Source of the DNA: Paracoccaceae bacterium
Lineage (GTDB): Bacteria; Pseudomonadota; Alphaproteobacteria; Rhodobacterales; Rhodobacteraceae
Length of the DNA: 23,034 nucleotides
Assembly (NCBI GenBank): GCA_011523445.1
Contig: WTGT01000161.1
Location: 1-23,034 of the forward strand
Direction of reading: 5' to 3'
The notes beneath the pieces were generated by a model that made no database searches, was not told the origin of the DNA, and worked only from the letters and a program-made list of their open reading frames with translations. Positions 8,647 through 15,788 of the stretch are shown here, in pieces (the stretch's first letter is position 1; each line of letters starts with the position of its first letter). The position numbers were made by a program, and so were the translations under genes.

Positions 8647-9849
8647 CTAAGCCGCCTTCAGGGCTATGGCGATACCCTGTCCAACACCTACACACATTGC
8701 TGCGATGGCATTCTTTTTCCTTTGATGAAACATTTCCAGGGCAGCAATTCCCGTAATTCTTGCTCCGGACATACCTAGGGGATGACCATAAGCAATGGCC
8801 CCGCCATTGGGGTTGATTCTGGGATCATCATCTTCAAGGTTCAGGTATCGTGTGGTAGCCAAACTTTGACTGGCAAACGCTTCATTGATCTCAATAACAT
8901 CACATTTTTCAAGATCCAGTTTAAATTTCCGGCAAAGCCTATTGATGGCGTAAGCAGGTCCTATACCCATTATTCTGGGTTCTACCCCAATAGTACTACC
9001 TCCAACTATCCGGGCTATTGGATTTAACTTGAATTCATCAATTGCCCTTTCTGAAGCAAGCAAAAGTGCTGCCGCACCATCATTTACACCGGAAGAGTTA
9101 CCTGCTGTTACTGTACCGCTTGATCGAAATGGAGTCGGAAGGGATGATAACTTCTCAAGGGAAGTTTGCCTTGGATGTTCGTCAGAAGATATGACCAGTG
9201 GATCACCTTTTCTTTGGGGTACGGACACAGGGATGATTTCATCCTTGAGATAATCCTTTTCACCAGATTTTGAAGCTTTTTGCTGGGACCAAAGAGCAAA
9301 TTTATCCTGATCCTCTCTGGAAATATTGAAATCCTCAGCAACATTTTCAGCTGTTTCTGGCATTGAATCGGTTCCGTACAGTTCCTTCATCACAGGATTG
9401 ACTAAGCGCCATCCTAGGGTTGTATCATAGATCTCGGCATTTCTCCCAAAGGCTTGTGAAGATTTGGGTAAAACGAATGGTGCTCGGGACATGCTTTCGG
9501 TGCCCCCGGCTACGACCAGATCGGCTTCATTGGCTCTGATTTGTCTTGCCCCAATAAGAATAGCATCCATCCCGGAACCACATAGCCGGTTGACTGTCGT
9601 ACCAGGAACCGTATGAGGATATCCTGCCAGCAAAAGTCCCATTCTGGCTACATTTCGATTATCTTCTCCTGCCTGATTTGCACATCCGATTATGACTTCA
9701 TCTATCCGGCCGTGATCCAGATCCGGGTTTTGGTTCAAAACCTGTTTAAGCGTCAGTGCACAAAGATCGTCAGGTCGGATTGAAGATAATGAACCACCAA
9801 ACCTGCCGATTGGTGTTCGATTGTACGAACAAATGAATACCTCAGTCAT
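8647..9849 (-). CDS. pcaF: 3-oxoadipyl-CoA thiolase
   Basis: Cleaves beta-ketoadipyl-CoA with CoA into succinyl-CoA and acetyl-CoA, the final step of the pathway. It is a 400-residue thiolase with nucleophilic Cys90 in V-N-R-L-C-G-S-G-M-D-A, His356 in A-Y-G-H-P-L-G-M-S-G-A-R and the second catalytic Cys386 in C-V-G-V-G-Q-G. Thiolases as a family act on many acyl-CoAs. The assignment to 3-oxoadipyl-CoA rests on the R-T-P-I-G-R-F-G-G start and on its place between pcaJ and pcaB. It overlaps the end of pcaJ by four bases. Confidence 0.93.
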   Translation of the reverse strand: MTEVFICSYNRTPIGRFGGSLSSIRPDDLCALTLKQVLNQNPDLDHGRIDEVIIGCANQAGEDNRNVARMGLLLAGYPHTVPGTTVNRLCGSGMDAILIGARQIRANEADLVVAGGTESMSRAPFVLPKSSQAFGRNAEIYDTTLGWRLVNPVMKELYGTDSMPETAENVAEDFNISREDQDKFALWSQQKASKSGEKDYLKDEIIPVSVPQRKGDPLVISSDEHPRQTSLEKLSSLPTPFRSSGTVTAGNSSGVNDGAAALLLASERAIDEFKLNPIARIVGGSTIGVEPRIMGIGPAYAINRLCRKFKLDLEKCDVIEINEAFASQSLATTRYLNLEDDDPRINPNGGAIAYGHPLGMSGARITGIAALEMFHQRKKNAIAAMCVGVGQGIAIALKAA

Positions 9850-10628
9850 TGACCTGAATTTCCCGTTTTGGAATGTGCAATTCTAGTCCTTTCCTGCAGG
9901 TCTCTGAGGACTTCAAGTTCCAGCTTGGTCGGAGGAGTATTTTCATCAAGCGTCTCTGAATACCTGATTGGCCAGCCAACACTTTCCTGCATGGCTTCCC
10001 TGGTTACACCAGGATTCAAGGACACAACCTCAAATTCCTTGGTTGTTGGGTCAGGCTTCCAAATGGCCATATCGGTAACGAGCAATTGCGGTCCCTTGGT
10101 TTGAATACCCTTGTCTGATCTTTCATTGAAGCCATTCCCAAAACCATAAGAGGTAAAGAAATCGATTTTGTTGACAAAACTCCTGGGGGATTGCTTCATT
10201 ATGATATAAACCTGTTTCGAATGTGAAGCAATCTCAGGAGCACCACCACCACCTGGCAATCTGACCTTGGGCTTCTCATAATTTCCAATAACCGTGGTGT
10301 TGATGTTGCCAAAACGATCGAGTTGGGCTGCCCCCAGAAAACCGACTGTAATCCGTCCACCCTGAAGCCAGTAATTGAACATTTCAACCCCAGATACGGT
10401 GGTTAGTGCCGTACTGCAAAGTTCACCATCGCCTATGGATAAGGGCAATACATCAGGGGCGGTACCAATTGTACCAGATTCATAGATCAGTGTGATATCA
10501 GGGGCATTTGTCAATTTGGCCAGATTACATGCAGCCGAGGGAGCACCGATACCCACGAAACAAACGTCGTCATTTTTCAGGAACCTGGCAGCTGAAACAA
10601 CCATGATTTCATAAGAGGAATAATTCAT
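9846..10628 (-). CDS. pcaJ: 3-oxoadipate CoA-transferase, beta subunit
   Basis: With PcaI it transfers CoA from succinyl-CoA to beta-ketoadipate. It is 260 residues of the class I CoA-transferase beta fold. The likely catalytic glutamate is Glu50 in L-I-Y-E-S-G-T-I-G, and a glycine-rich L-P-G-G-G-G-A-P-E-I stretch follows. Both subunits are of the longer, glutaconate-CoA-transferase-like type (the CatI/CatJ kind), not the short PcaI/PcaJ of Pseudomonas putida. The start lies one base from the pcaI stop. The substrate is inferred from operon context; the fold and class are clear. Confidence 0.88.
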   Translation of the reverse strand: MNYSSYEIMVVSAARFLKNDDVCFVGIGAPSAACNLAKLTNAPDITLIYESGTIGTAPDVLPLSIGDGELCSTALTTVSGVEMFNYWLQGGRITVGFLGAAQLDRFGNINTTVIGNYEKPKVRLPGGGGAPEIASHSKQVYIIMKQSPRSFVNKIDFFTSYGFGNGFNERSDKGIQTKGPQLLVTDMAIWKPDPTTKEFEVVSLNPGVTREAMQESVGWPIRYSETLDENTPPTKLELEVLRDLQERTRIAHSKTGNSGQ

Positions 10629-10629
10629 G

Positions 10630-11478
10630 TCAATCTCTCAGATGTTCCACCCGCTCATTGAATACCTCCGGTCCCTGTTCAAGGACATTTTTCTGCATCC
10701 ACTCCCTGAAGGCATTTCTGTCACTGGAAATCTTGTCCCACTCCAGATAGGAAGAATTGTCCCTTTCATAGTAACCTTGTGCATAGGAGGGATGGGCACC
10801 ACCCGGAACAACCGAAATTGAAGTTATCGCCCAAGAGGGGATAATGCAGGCATTGGAATGGGTATTCAATTCAGGTACAATTTCCTCAACGGTTACAATT
10901 GCTTTTTTTGCACTTAATGCGGCCTGCTTTTGGACTCCGATTATTCCTTCAACCAGAACATTGCCTTTGCTATCCGCCTTTTGGGCATGAATTACGGCCA
11001 CATCTGGTCGCAGGGCAGGGACCGCAGCCAATGTTTCACCCGTAAATGGGCATTCAATGGATTTGATGTTTGCATTTATTCCCTTGAGACCCGCTCCCTG
11101 GTATCCCCTCAAAATTGCCAGAGGTAAATTCGAGGCTCCTGCTTCATAGGAATTGGCCATTGCTGCATGAGAATGCTCTTCTATGGCCAGGGGTCTTGGC
11201 CAATCATTTTCGATAGCATCCCTCAATCGCCTCAACAAACCCACACCGGGGTTTCCGGCATAGGAAAAAATCAATTTCCTGACCATGCCCATCCCGATCA
11301 TCTGATCATAAATTACATCGGGTGTCATGCGAGCAAGTGTGAGATCAGTTATACCACTCCTAATTGTTTCGTGAGCTGCGGCATAGGGAATTAAATGGGT
11401 AAAACCTTCAAATACCACAAATGATCCGGAAAACAGGTTTTCTTTGATCGCTGTTGACAAGGGTTGGAATTTGGCCAT
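10630..11478 (-). CDS. pcaI: 3-oxoadipate CoA-transferase, alpha subunit
   Basis: Alpha subunit partner of PcaJ, 282 residues. The CoA-transferase alpha features include F-E-G-F-T-H near the N-terminus, the L-R-G-Y-Q-G-A-G-L stretch, and D-V-A-V-I-H-A-Q-K-A-D with G-N-V-L-V-E-G. It closely fits the longer glutaconate-CoA-transferase-like subunit A. The ATG at 11478 lies 15 bases beyond the pcaG stop with only a weak ribosome binding site. Strict adjacency to pcaJ and pcaF supports the 3-oxoadipate role. A glutaconate or other dicarboxylate specificity cannot be excluded from sequence alone. Confidence 0.88.
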   Translation of the reverse strand: MAKFQPLSTAIKENLFSGSFVVFEGFTHLIPYAAAHETIRSGITDLTLARMTPDVIYDQMIGMGMVRKLIFSYAGNPGVGLLRRLRDAIENDWPRPLAIEEHSHAAMANSYEAGASNLPLAILRGYQGAGLKGINANIKSIECPFTGETLAAVPALRPDVAVIHAQKADSKGNVLVEGIIGVQKQAALSAKKAIVTVEEIVPELNTHSNACIIPSWAITSISVVPGGAHPSYAQGYYERDNSSYLEWDKISSDRNAFREWMQKNVLEQGPEVFNERVEHLRD

Positions 11479-11493
11479 GTGTCTGGAAAGGGG

Positions 11494-12117
11494 TTAAATG
11501 TCAAAAAATACTGTTTCGTTTTCACCCTGCAAGACAATATCAAATTGATACATGCCATCCTCCAGAGGTTTGGCTATAAGGGTATGTACTCTATTTTGAT
11601 GTTCAAGACGATTGAGAACTGGATCTTCTGTATTGGCTTCAACCTCTTCCGGAAAGTACATTCTGGTATGCAAACCCAGATTTATACCCCGAGCTGCAAT
11701 CCAAATGCTAATAAAGGGAGCCTGCAATTTATTGGAGGATAAATATGGGATTCTACCTGGTTTGATGGTATCAAAATGAAACTCACCTGTGAGTATATCT
11801 GTTGGTTGCCGCCCCCAGCCTTTAAAATTCAGATCAGATTTACCGCGATTTTCAGCCGGACTATTGAACAAACCCTGAGCATCAGCTTGCCATAATTCAA
11901 TAATGCCATCCTTGATGGGTGTACCTGTACCGTCGAATATTTTACCACTTATGGAAATCCTGATACCAAGGGTTTTATCATTGACCATTTTTGATCCCAA
12001 ATGACCATCACCATAAATGGTCTCCAGACCAGCCATTTGCGGAGTACATCCGATATGAACATAAGGTCCTGCAGTTTGGGATGGTAATTCCTGATAGATT
12101 TTAGGAGACAGGGCCAT
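11494..12117 (-). CDS. pcaG: Protocatechuate 3,4-dioxygenase, alpha subunit
   Basis: Structural partner of PcaH in the intradiol dioxygenase that opens the protocatechuate ring. It is 207 residues and begins Q-E-L-P-S-Q-T-A-G-P-Y-V-H-I-G, the usual alpha-subunit start. It has the intradiol core motif I-I-E-L-W-Q-A-D-A-Q-G and the later R-M-Y-F-P-E-E block. As expected for the alpha chain, the iron ligands are not conserved: the position equivalent to the PcaH His-x-His region reads I-S-I-W-I-A-A-R-G. The gene starts directly at the end of pcaH, with no spacer. Confidence 0.95.
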   Translation of the reverse strand: MALSPKIYQELPSQTAGPYVHIGCTPQMAGLETIYGDGHLGSKMVNDKTLGIRISISGKIFDGTGTPIKDGIIELWQADAQGLFNSPAENRGKSDLNFKGWGRQPTDILTGEFHFDTIKPGRIPYLSSNKLQAPFISIWIAARGINLGLHTRMYFPEEVEANTEDPVLNRLEHQNRVHTLIAKPLEDGMYQFDIVLQGENETVFFDI

Positions 12118-12864
12118 TTAATTTCCTTCAGGACGGTTTTCGAACATTGTGGACCTACTACCTCTGAGTACAAGATTGAATTCATAGGCCAAGGTATCCA
12201 TGGGTATCGTATTAGCCATATCCAAACGGGCAATCAACAGCTCAATTGCTTCCTTGTCCGGTATCGTATTTACAATGGGACATATCTTTATCAGTGGATC
12301 ACCCTCAAAGTACATCTGGGTAATTAGTCTTTGGGAAAATCCCGGTCCAAACAAGGAAAAATGTATATGTGAAGGGCGCCAATCATTTATCCCATTGGGC
12401 CAGGGATAGGGACCAGGTTTAATGGTTCGGAATTCATATTGACCATCTTCCCCGGTTATTGTTCGACCACAACCGCCAAAATTGGGGTCCAGGGGTCCGA
12501 TATACTTATCTTTGGTATGTCGATATCGTCCAGCCGAGTTGGCTTGCCAAATTTCAATCAATGCCCCCTCTATTCCTTTTCCCCTCTCGTCCATCAACCT
12601 GCCATAAACAATTATACGTTCACCAATAGGCGATTGACCCTTTGCTGAATAGTTCTGTATCAAATCATTATCTGTTGATCCAAGCTCTTCATGGCCGAAA
12701 ACCGGTCCAGCTATTTCAGAAATTCCATTTCCTATCGAAACCAATGCCAATTTGGGTGATCGTGCTATGCTGCTTTTGTAATCAGGGGTATAGGCTGGGG
12801 GGTGGATCTGAAAATTTCTTGGAAAAAATCCCCCTGCAGAAGGTGGTTTATTGGTCAATTTCAA
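12118..12864 (-). CDS. pcaH: Protocatechuate 3,4-dioxygenase, beta subunit
   Basis: Catalytic, Fe(III)-binding subunit that converts protocatechuate to 3-carboxy-cis,cis-muconate. All four iron ligands are visible: Tyr114 (G-R-Y-R-H), Tyr153 (P-G-P-Y-P-W), and His166 and His168 (R-P-S-H-I-H-F). The neighbouring Arg163, which helps position the substrate, is also present. The length of 248 residues is normal. The start is TTG, overlapping the pcaC stop as TTGA. A strong GGAGGGAG lies immediately before it, rather close, so the next in-frame TTG two codons on (giving a protein two residues shorter) is an equally good start. The overlap implies coupling with pcaC. Confidence 0.95.
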   Translation of the reverse strand: MKLTNKPPSAGGFFPRNFQIHPPAYTPDYKSSIARSPKLALVSIGNGISEIAGPVFGHEELGSTDNDLIQNYSAKGQSPIGERIIVYGRLMDERGKGIEGALIEIWQANSAGRYRHTKDKYIGPLDPNFGGCGRTITGEDGQYEFRTIKPGPYPWPNGINDWRPSHIHFSLFGPGFSQRLITQMYFEGDPLIKICPIVNTIPDKEAIELLIARLDMANTIPMDTLAYEFNLVLRGSRSTMFENRPEGN

Positions 12865-13289
12865 CTCCCTCCTTCCATTTCTTCATAAGTATTTTTGGCG
12901 ACTTTAATTACCGAATTCGCAACTGGAACACCTGCATATATAGCGACATGCAGTAGTACTTCAGAAATATCTTCCTTGGTTGCGCCAGTATTTGCGGTAG
13001 CTTTCAAATGCATGGCAAATTCTTCCTCATGGCCCATGGCAGCCAACAGGGCAAGTGTTATCATAGACCTTTCACGAAGGGTCAGATGAGGACGAGACCA
13101 GACTTTTTCCCATGCCGCACTAGTAATCAACTCCTGAAAGGGTGCATCGAAGTCAGTCGTCAATTTGTTTGCTAAATCCACATGGGAATTACCCAAGACC
13201 TTTCTTCTGGTAAGATTTCCCAACGGGTTAGGATTGTTTTCTTCTCTTGAATTCAAGGGCAAATGAACTCCAAATAAATGCCAAACCAT
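12861..13289 (-). CDS. pcaC: 4-carboxymuconolactone decarboxylase
   Basis: Decarboxylates gamma-carboxymuconolactone to beta-ketoadipate enol-lactone. It is 142 residues of the carboxymuconolactone decarboxylase family, with R-R-K-V-L-G-N-S-H-V-D, V-W-S-R-P-H-L-T-L-R-E-R-S, the E-F-A-M-H-L-K-A block (His94) and E-V-L-L-H-V-A-I-Y-A-G-V-P. It is a stand-alone PcaC, not a PcaC-PcaD (PcaL) fusion. The N-terminus is about 15 residues longer than in typical PcaC. The ATG at 13289 is the only ATG before the domain, although in-frame TTG codons 12 or 23 could be real starts. It is the first gene of the pca operon. Confidence 0.93.
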   Translation of the reverse strand: MVWHLFGVHLPLNSREENNPNPLGNLTRRKVLGNSHVDLANKLTTDFDAPFQELITSAAWEKVWSRPHLTLRERSMITLALLAAMGHEEEFAMHLKATANTGATKEDISEVLLHVAIYAGVPVANSVIKVAKNTYEEMEGGS

Positions 13290-13334
13290 ATCCGGCTTGT
13301 ATCCAGATAGATTTTTTCTGTTATCAATAATATC

Positions 13335-13363
13335 TTAATAGGCAAATTAAATTGAATTGGCAA
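13335..13363 (-). promoter_or_regulatory. Candidate sigma70 promoter of the pca operon
   Basis: On the minus strand TTGCCA (13363-13358) and TATTAA (13340-13335) are separated by 17 bases, a good match to -35 and -10 boxes. It would give a leader of about 40 bases ahead of pcaC. It lies in the 125-base divergent gap, and a plus-strand TTGACA begins three bases away, so the two promoters may interfere with each other or be co-regulated. Confidence 0.45.
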
Positions 13364-13365
13364 TT

Positions 13366-13394
13366 TTGACAGTCTAAAATTTCTAATCAAATAC
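13366..13394 (+). promoter_or_regulatory. Possible promoter of the sterol desaturase family gene
   Basis: A perfect -35 hexamer TTGACA lies at 13366-13371. At the standard 17-base spacing the -10 would be AAATAC (13389-13394), a poor match, so the start site is uncertain. The gene begins 20 bases further on. Confidence 0.3.
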
Positions 13395-13414
13395 ATATTG
13401 GATAAATTTCAAAA

Positions 13415-14434
13415 ATGAAAAATACTGAAATTTCAGAAGAGAACTACGGTCAAAGGGATCGACGGGGGCATTGGAAACCATTTGAAAAAATAGAGTACGC
13501 ACCCCTTTTCGTTTGGCCCATTAAGCCAGTCAAATTGATAAAGTGGATCTTTGGATTCCCTGGATATCTCTATCCCTGGAACATCATCTATTTTCTGCTC
13601 AGTTTGTTTGTGTGGTGGGTATTTCTTCCACCATTGGAGACCATGAAAAACTTTGAACCAAGTTGGATGCTTCAGATCATTTTGAGAAATGCCGGATTGA
13701 TGGCCATCTGGTTTGGTGCTTTTCACCTTCATCTGTATGTGAAAAAACGTCAGGGCAAGGAATTCAAATACAATCCTTCCTGGCTGGAGACAGATGGATC
13801 AGCCTTTTTGTTCAGAAGTCAAATAAAGGATAATTTAACCTGGTGCTTTGCCAGCGGATTGCCGATCTGGTCGGGGTATGAAATTCTGACCTTCTGGATG
13901 ATGGCCAACGGTTATATCCCTCATCTGAACTTCAGTGACAACCCGGTCCTTTTTATTGTTATGTTGTTATTGATTCCCATGATTAGGGAGTTTCATTTCT
14001 ATTGCATACATCGACTTATTCACTGGCCTCCCTTGTACCGAACAGTCCACAAGGTTCATCATGCCAATTCAAATCCTGGTCCATGGTCGGGATTGTCAAT
14101 GCATCCGGTTGAACACCTGATTTACTTTTCGAGTATCTTTATACACTGGATAATCCCATCCCATCCCATTCATGTCATAAATCAGCTGTTCCATGCAGGT
14201 TTGTCTCCGGGGCCTGATCATACTGGTTTTGACAAGATCGTAATAGAAGGAAAGGGTGCAATTGATACACATTGTTTCGCGCATTATCTCCATCACAAAT
14301 ATTTTGAAGTGAATTATTCAGATGGAATTTTCCCTTTTGACAAGTGGTTTGGGACCTTTCATGATGGAACGGCTGAGGCGGATAAGCAAATGAACGAACG
14401 GTTGAAAAGGAAAGCCATTAGACTGAATTCCTAA
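13415..14434 (+). CDS. Fatty acid hydroxylase / sterol desaturase family membrane protein
   Basis: Integral membrane di-iron oxygenase-type protein of 339 residues. The histidine clusters that bind the two irons are all present: H-F-Y-C-I-H with a nearby His (194, 199, 203), H-K-V-H-H (212, 215, 216), H-P-V-E-H (230, 234) and H-Y-L-H-H (290, 293, 294). Hydrophobic segments near 52-72, 85-105, 145-165, 177-192 and 235-255 fit a four- to five-pass membrane topology. The family hydroxylates or desaturates C-H bonds in lipids such as fatty acids, sterols and carotenoids; the substrate here cannot be read from sequence. It is divergent from pcaC, with 125 bases between the two starts. No redox partner gene is nearby. 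Confidence 0.9.
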   Translation: MKNTEISEENYGQRDRRGHWKPFEKIEYAPLFVWPIKPVKLIKWIFGFPGYLYPWNIIYFLLSLFVWWVFLPPLETMKNFEPSWMLQIILRNAGLMAIWFGAFHLHLYVKKRQGKEFKYNPSWLETDGSAFLFRSQIKDNLTWCFASGLPIWSGYEILTFWMMANGYIPHLNFSDNPVLFIVMLLLIPMIREFHFYCIHRLIHWPPLYRTVHKVHHANSNPGPWSGLSMHPVEHLIYFSSIFIHWIIPSHPIHVINQLFHAGLSPGPDHTGFDKIVIEGKGAIDTHCFAHYLHHKYFEVNYSDGIFPFDKWFGTFHDGTAEADKQMNERLKRKAIRLNS

Positions 14435-14586
14435 ATTTACCAAACCGTTCTGGCAAACCTCTTTTAATCGATTAGGAAATGACCAAACTCCTATCATAAA
14501 GGGGGCTATTGGAGAATTCTGGTTGTAAATCTGAAATATGAAAATAATAAATCTAAATCCAGCATAAATGTAATTCATCGACAACA

Positions 14587-15396
14587 ATGAAGAAATTATT
14601 TTCCATCCTTTTATTCGTAATCATGGCGGCAACAATTTCTGGTTGTATGGAGTCCATTGAAATTAATGAACCCAGTCAGGAGCAACATGTAGAAGCCAAT
14701 AGAATACTGCATGAAACTTACCTGTCACCTGCTCGGAACATACATCCATTTCGTATGCATGCTACTGTGAATAGAATAGCTCCGAGAATCAGGGCAGCAA
14801 GCTACAGGGTTTGTCTGGACCTCCAACGACCACAATATCATTGTGACCTGGTACAGAGCTCCACAATTTATATCCATCAAAATAATCCACAAATCAATGC
14901 AGCAGCGGATGAAAACAGTGATATTCATTTATTTGGTGGCTTGATAAACATCTCGGGTTCTGATGATGAAGTTGCTGCTGTACTGGCCCACGAGTTTGCC
15001 CATGTTATGTTTGTACATGTGGATAAGAAATATATGAACGCATTGATTGGACAAACTATTGCCTTGGCCTTGGTTTCTGATAGTGCATCTCCCCAAAGTC
15101 AACAATACTGGGCAGATTTGGGTGCCGGGATTGGAGCAACAGCCTACAGTCCGGAGATGGAACTTGAGGCTGACAGAGCAGCAGTATATATTTTGCTTCA
15201 TGCCGGTTACAGGCCTGAGGCAATGCAAGATTTTCTTGTACGTGCTACACGAGAAAGCGCCCGACAAGCCAATCTGGGCATTTATACTGTCAGTTTTTTG
15301 CAAACCCATCCAAGCAATAGTAACAGAATGGCACATTTGGTTTCGGCAATTCAGGATGCAAGAATTGGTAGACCTCTGATATCAACTGGATTCTGA
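14587..15396 (+). CDS. M48-family zinc metalloprotease lipoprotein
   Basis: Predicted periplasmic, membrane-anchored protease of 269 residues. The signal peptide has a basic start (M-K-K), a hydrophobic core and a lipobox-like I-S-G-C with Cys20 as the lipidation site. The gluzincin motif H-E-F-A-H is at 135-139 and the third zinc ligand is Glu194 in E-L-E-A-D-R-A-A. Together these place it in the M48 group related to LoiP/BepA/YfgC, which handle outer-membrane protein quality control. The length matches small M48 lipoproteins without TPR repeats. The ATG at 14587 gives a good signal peptide. It stands alone, with 152 bases upstream and 392 downstream free of genes. Confidence 0.9.
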   Translation: MKKLFSILLFVIMAATISGCMESIEINEPSQEQHVEANRILHETYLSPARNIHPFRMHATVNRIAPRIRAASYRVCLDLQRPQYHCDLVQSSTIYIHQNNPQINAAADENSDIHLFGGLINISGSDDEVAAVLAHEFAHVMFVHVDKKYMNALIGQTIALALVSDSASPQSQQYWADLGAGIGATAYSPEMELEADRAAVYILLHAGYRPEAMQDFLVRATRESARQANLGIYTVSFLQTHPSNSNRMAHLVSAIQDARIGRPLISTGF

Positions 15397-15788
15397 ACCT
15401 GATAATTTTGGCTAATCAAAATAGCAAAGCCCAAGAGCATTATTACGGCCATTTATTAAATTTCACTGACAGATAATTTATAAATCTTCAGTAATCACTG
15501 CGTGAAGACACAGTTCTACTTGGGTTTTCAGGTAATATCTAGGAAATTATATGAGACGGGATTTGATCAACAAACCTGAAATGAATTTATCTAAGGATCG
15601 TTGAAAAGAGATCTGGAAATTTTGATCACACATTTAACTATCAACACAATTGATGTATGTAATATCTGATATTATCTGTTATTTTTTAATAAATCTGATA
15701 TTTAGGATAGTTGATAGTATGCTGCATTCATTAACTGGCTTATCCAGTAATTTGAAACCGACATACATAAAGTATTAGGAATAATGAC
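15397..15788 (+). other. 392-base AT-rich intergenic control region
   Basis: No convincing gene is present; the longest notable plus-strand reading frame from an ATG (15551) has 17 codons. A short hairpin-like pair (GGCT/AGCC) around 15409-15433 might end the metalloprotease transcript. The downstream half holds three copies of an ATCTGATATT-like motif (see separate entry) just ahead of the oxidoreductase gene, plus a loose -35-like TTGATG at 15650-15655. This is where the promoter and operator of the downstream catabolic cluster should lie. Confidence 0.55.
15661..15702 (+). promoter_or_regulatory. Candidate operator: repeated ATCTGATATT motif
   Basis: ATCTGATATT occurs at 15664-15673 and 15693-15702, with a one-mismatch copy ATCTGTTATT at 15674-15683. 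The first copy lies in an odd palindrome AATATC-T-GATATT (15661-15673), as expected for a dimeric repressor site. The first two copies are exactly ten bases apart, one helical turn. The same ten bases recur at 21886 upstream of the citrate-synthase-like gene. The regulator is unknown and none is encoded in the window. Confidence 0.5.

Noticed and set aside
7481..13289. Genomic island integrated at tRNA-Ala carrying pca genes
   Set aside because: No repeat of the tRNA 3' end was seen elsewhere in the window, and there is no integrase gene or transposon gene and no obvious change of base composition.
13321..13340. AATATCTTAATA as another copy of the ATCTGATATT motif in the pca promoter
   Set aside because: It shares only the AATATCT part and lies in very AT-rich DNA; similarity is no better than expected by chance, so a common regulator for pca and the TRAP cluster is not supported.
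15541..15604. Small gene at 15551 (17 codons) or remnant of a regulator in the long intergenic gap
   Set aside because: Only 17 codons, no convincing ribosome binding site and no recognisable motif; best treated as non-coding.
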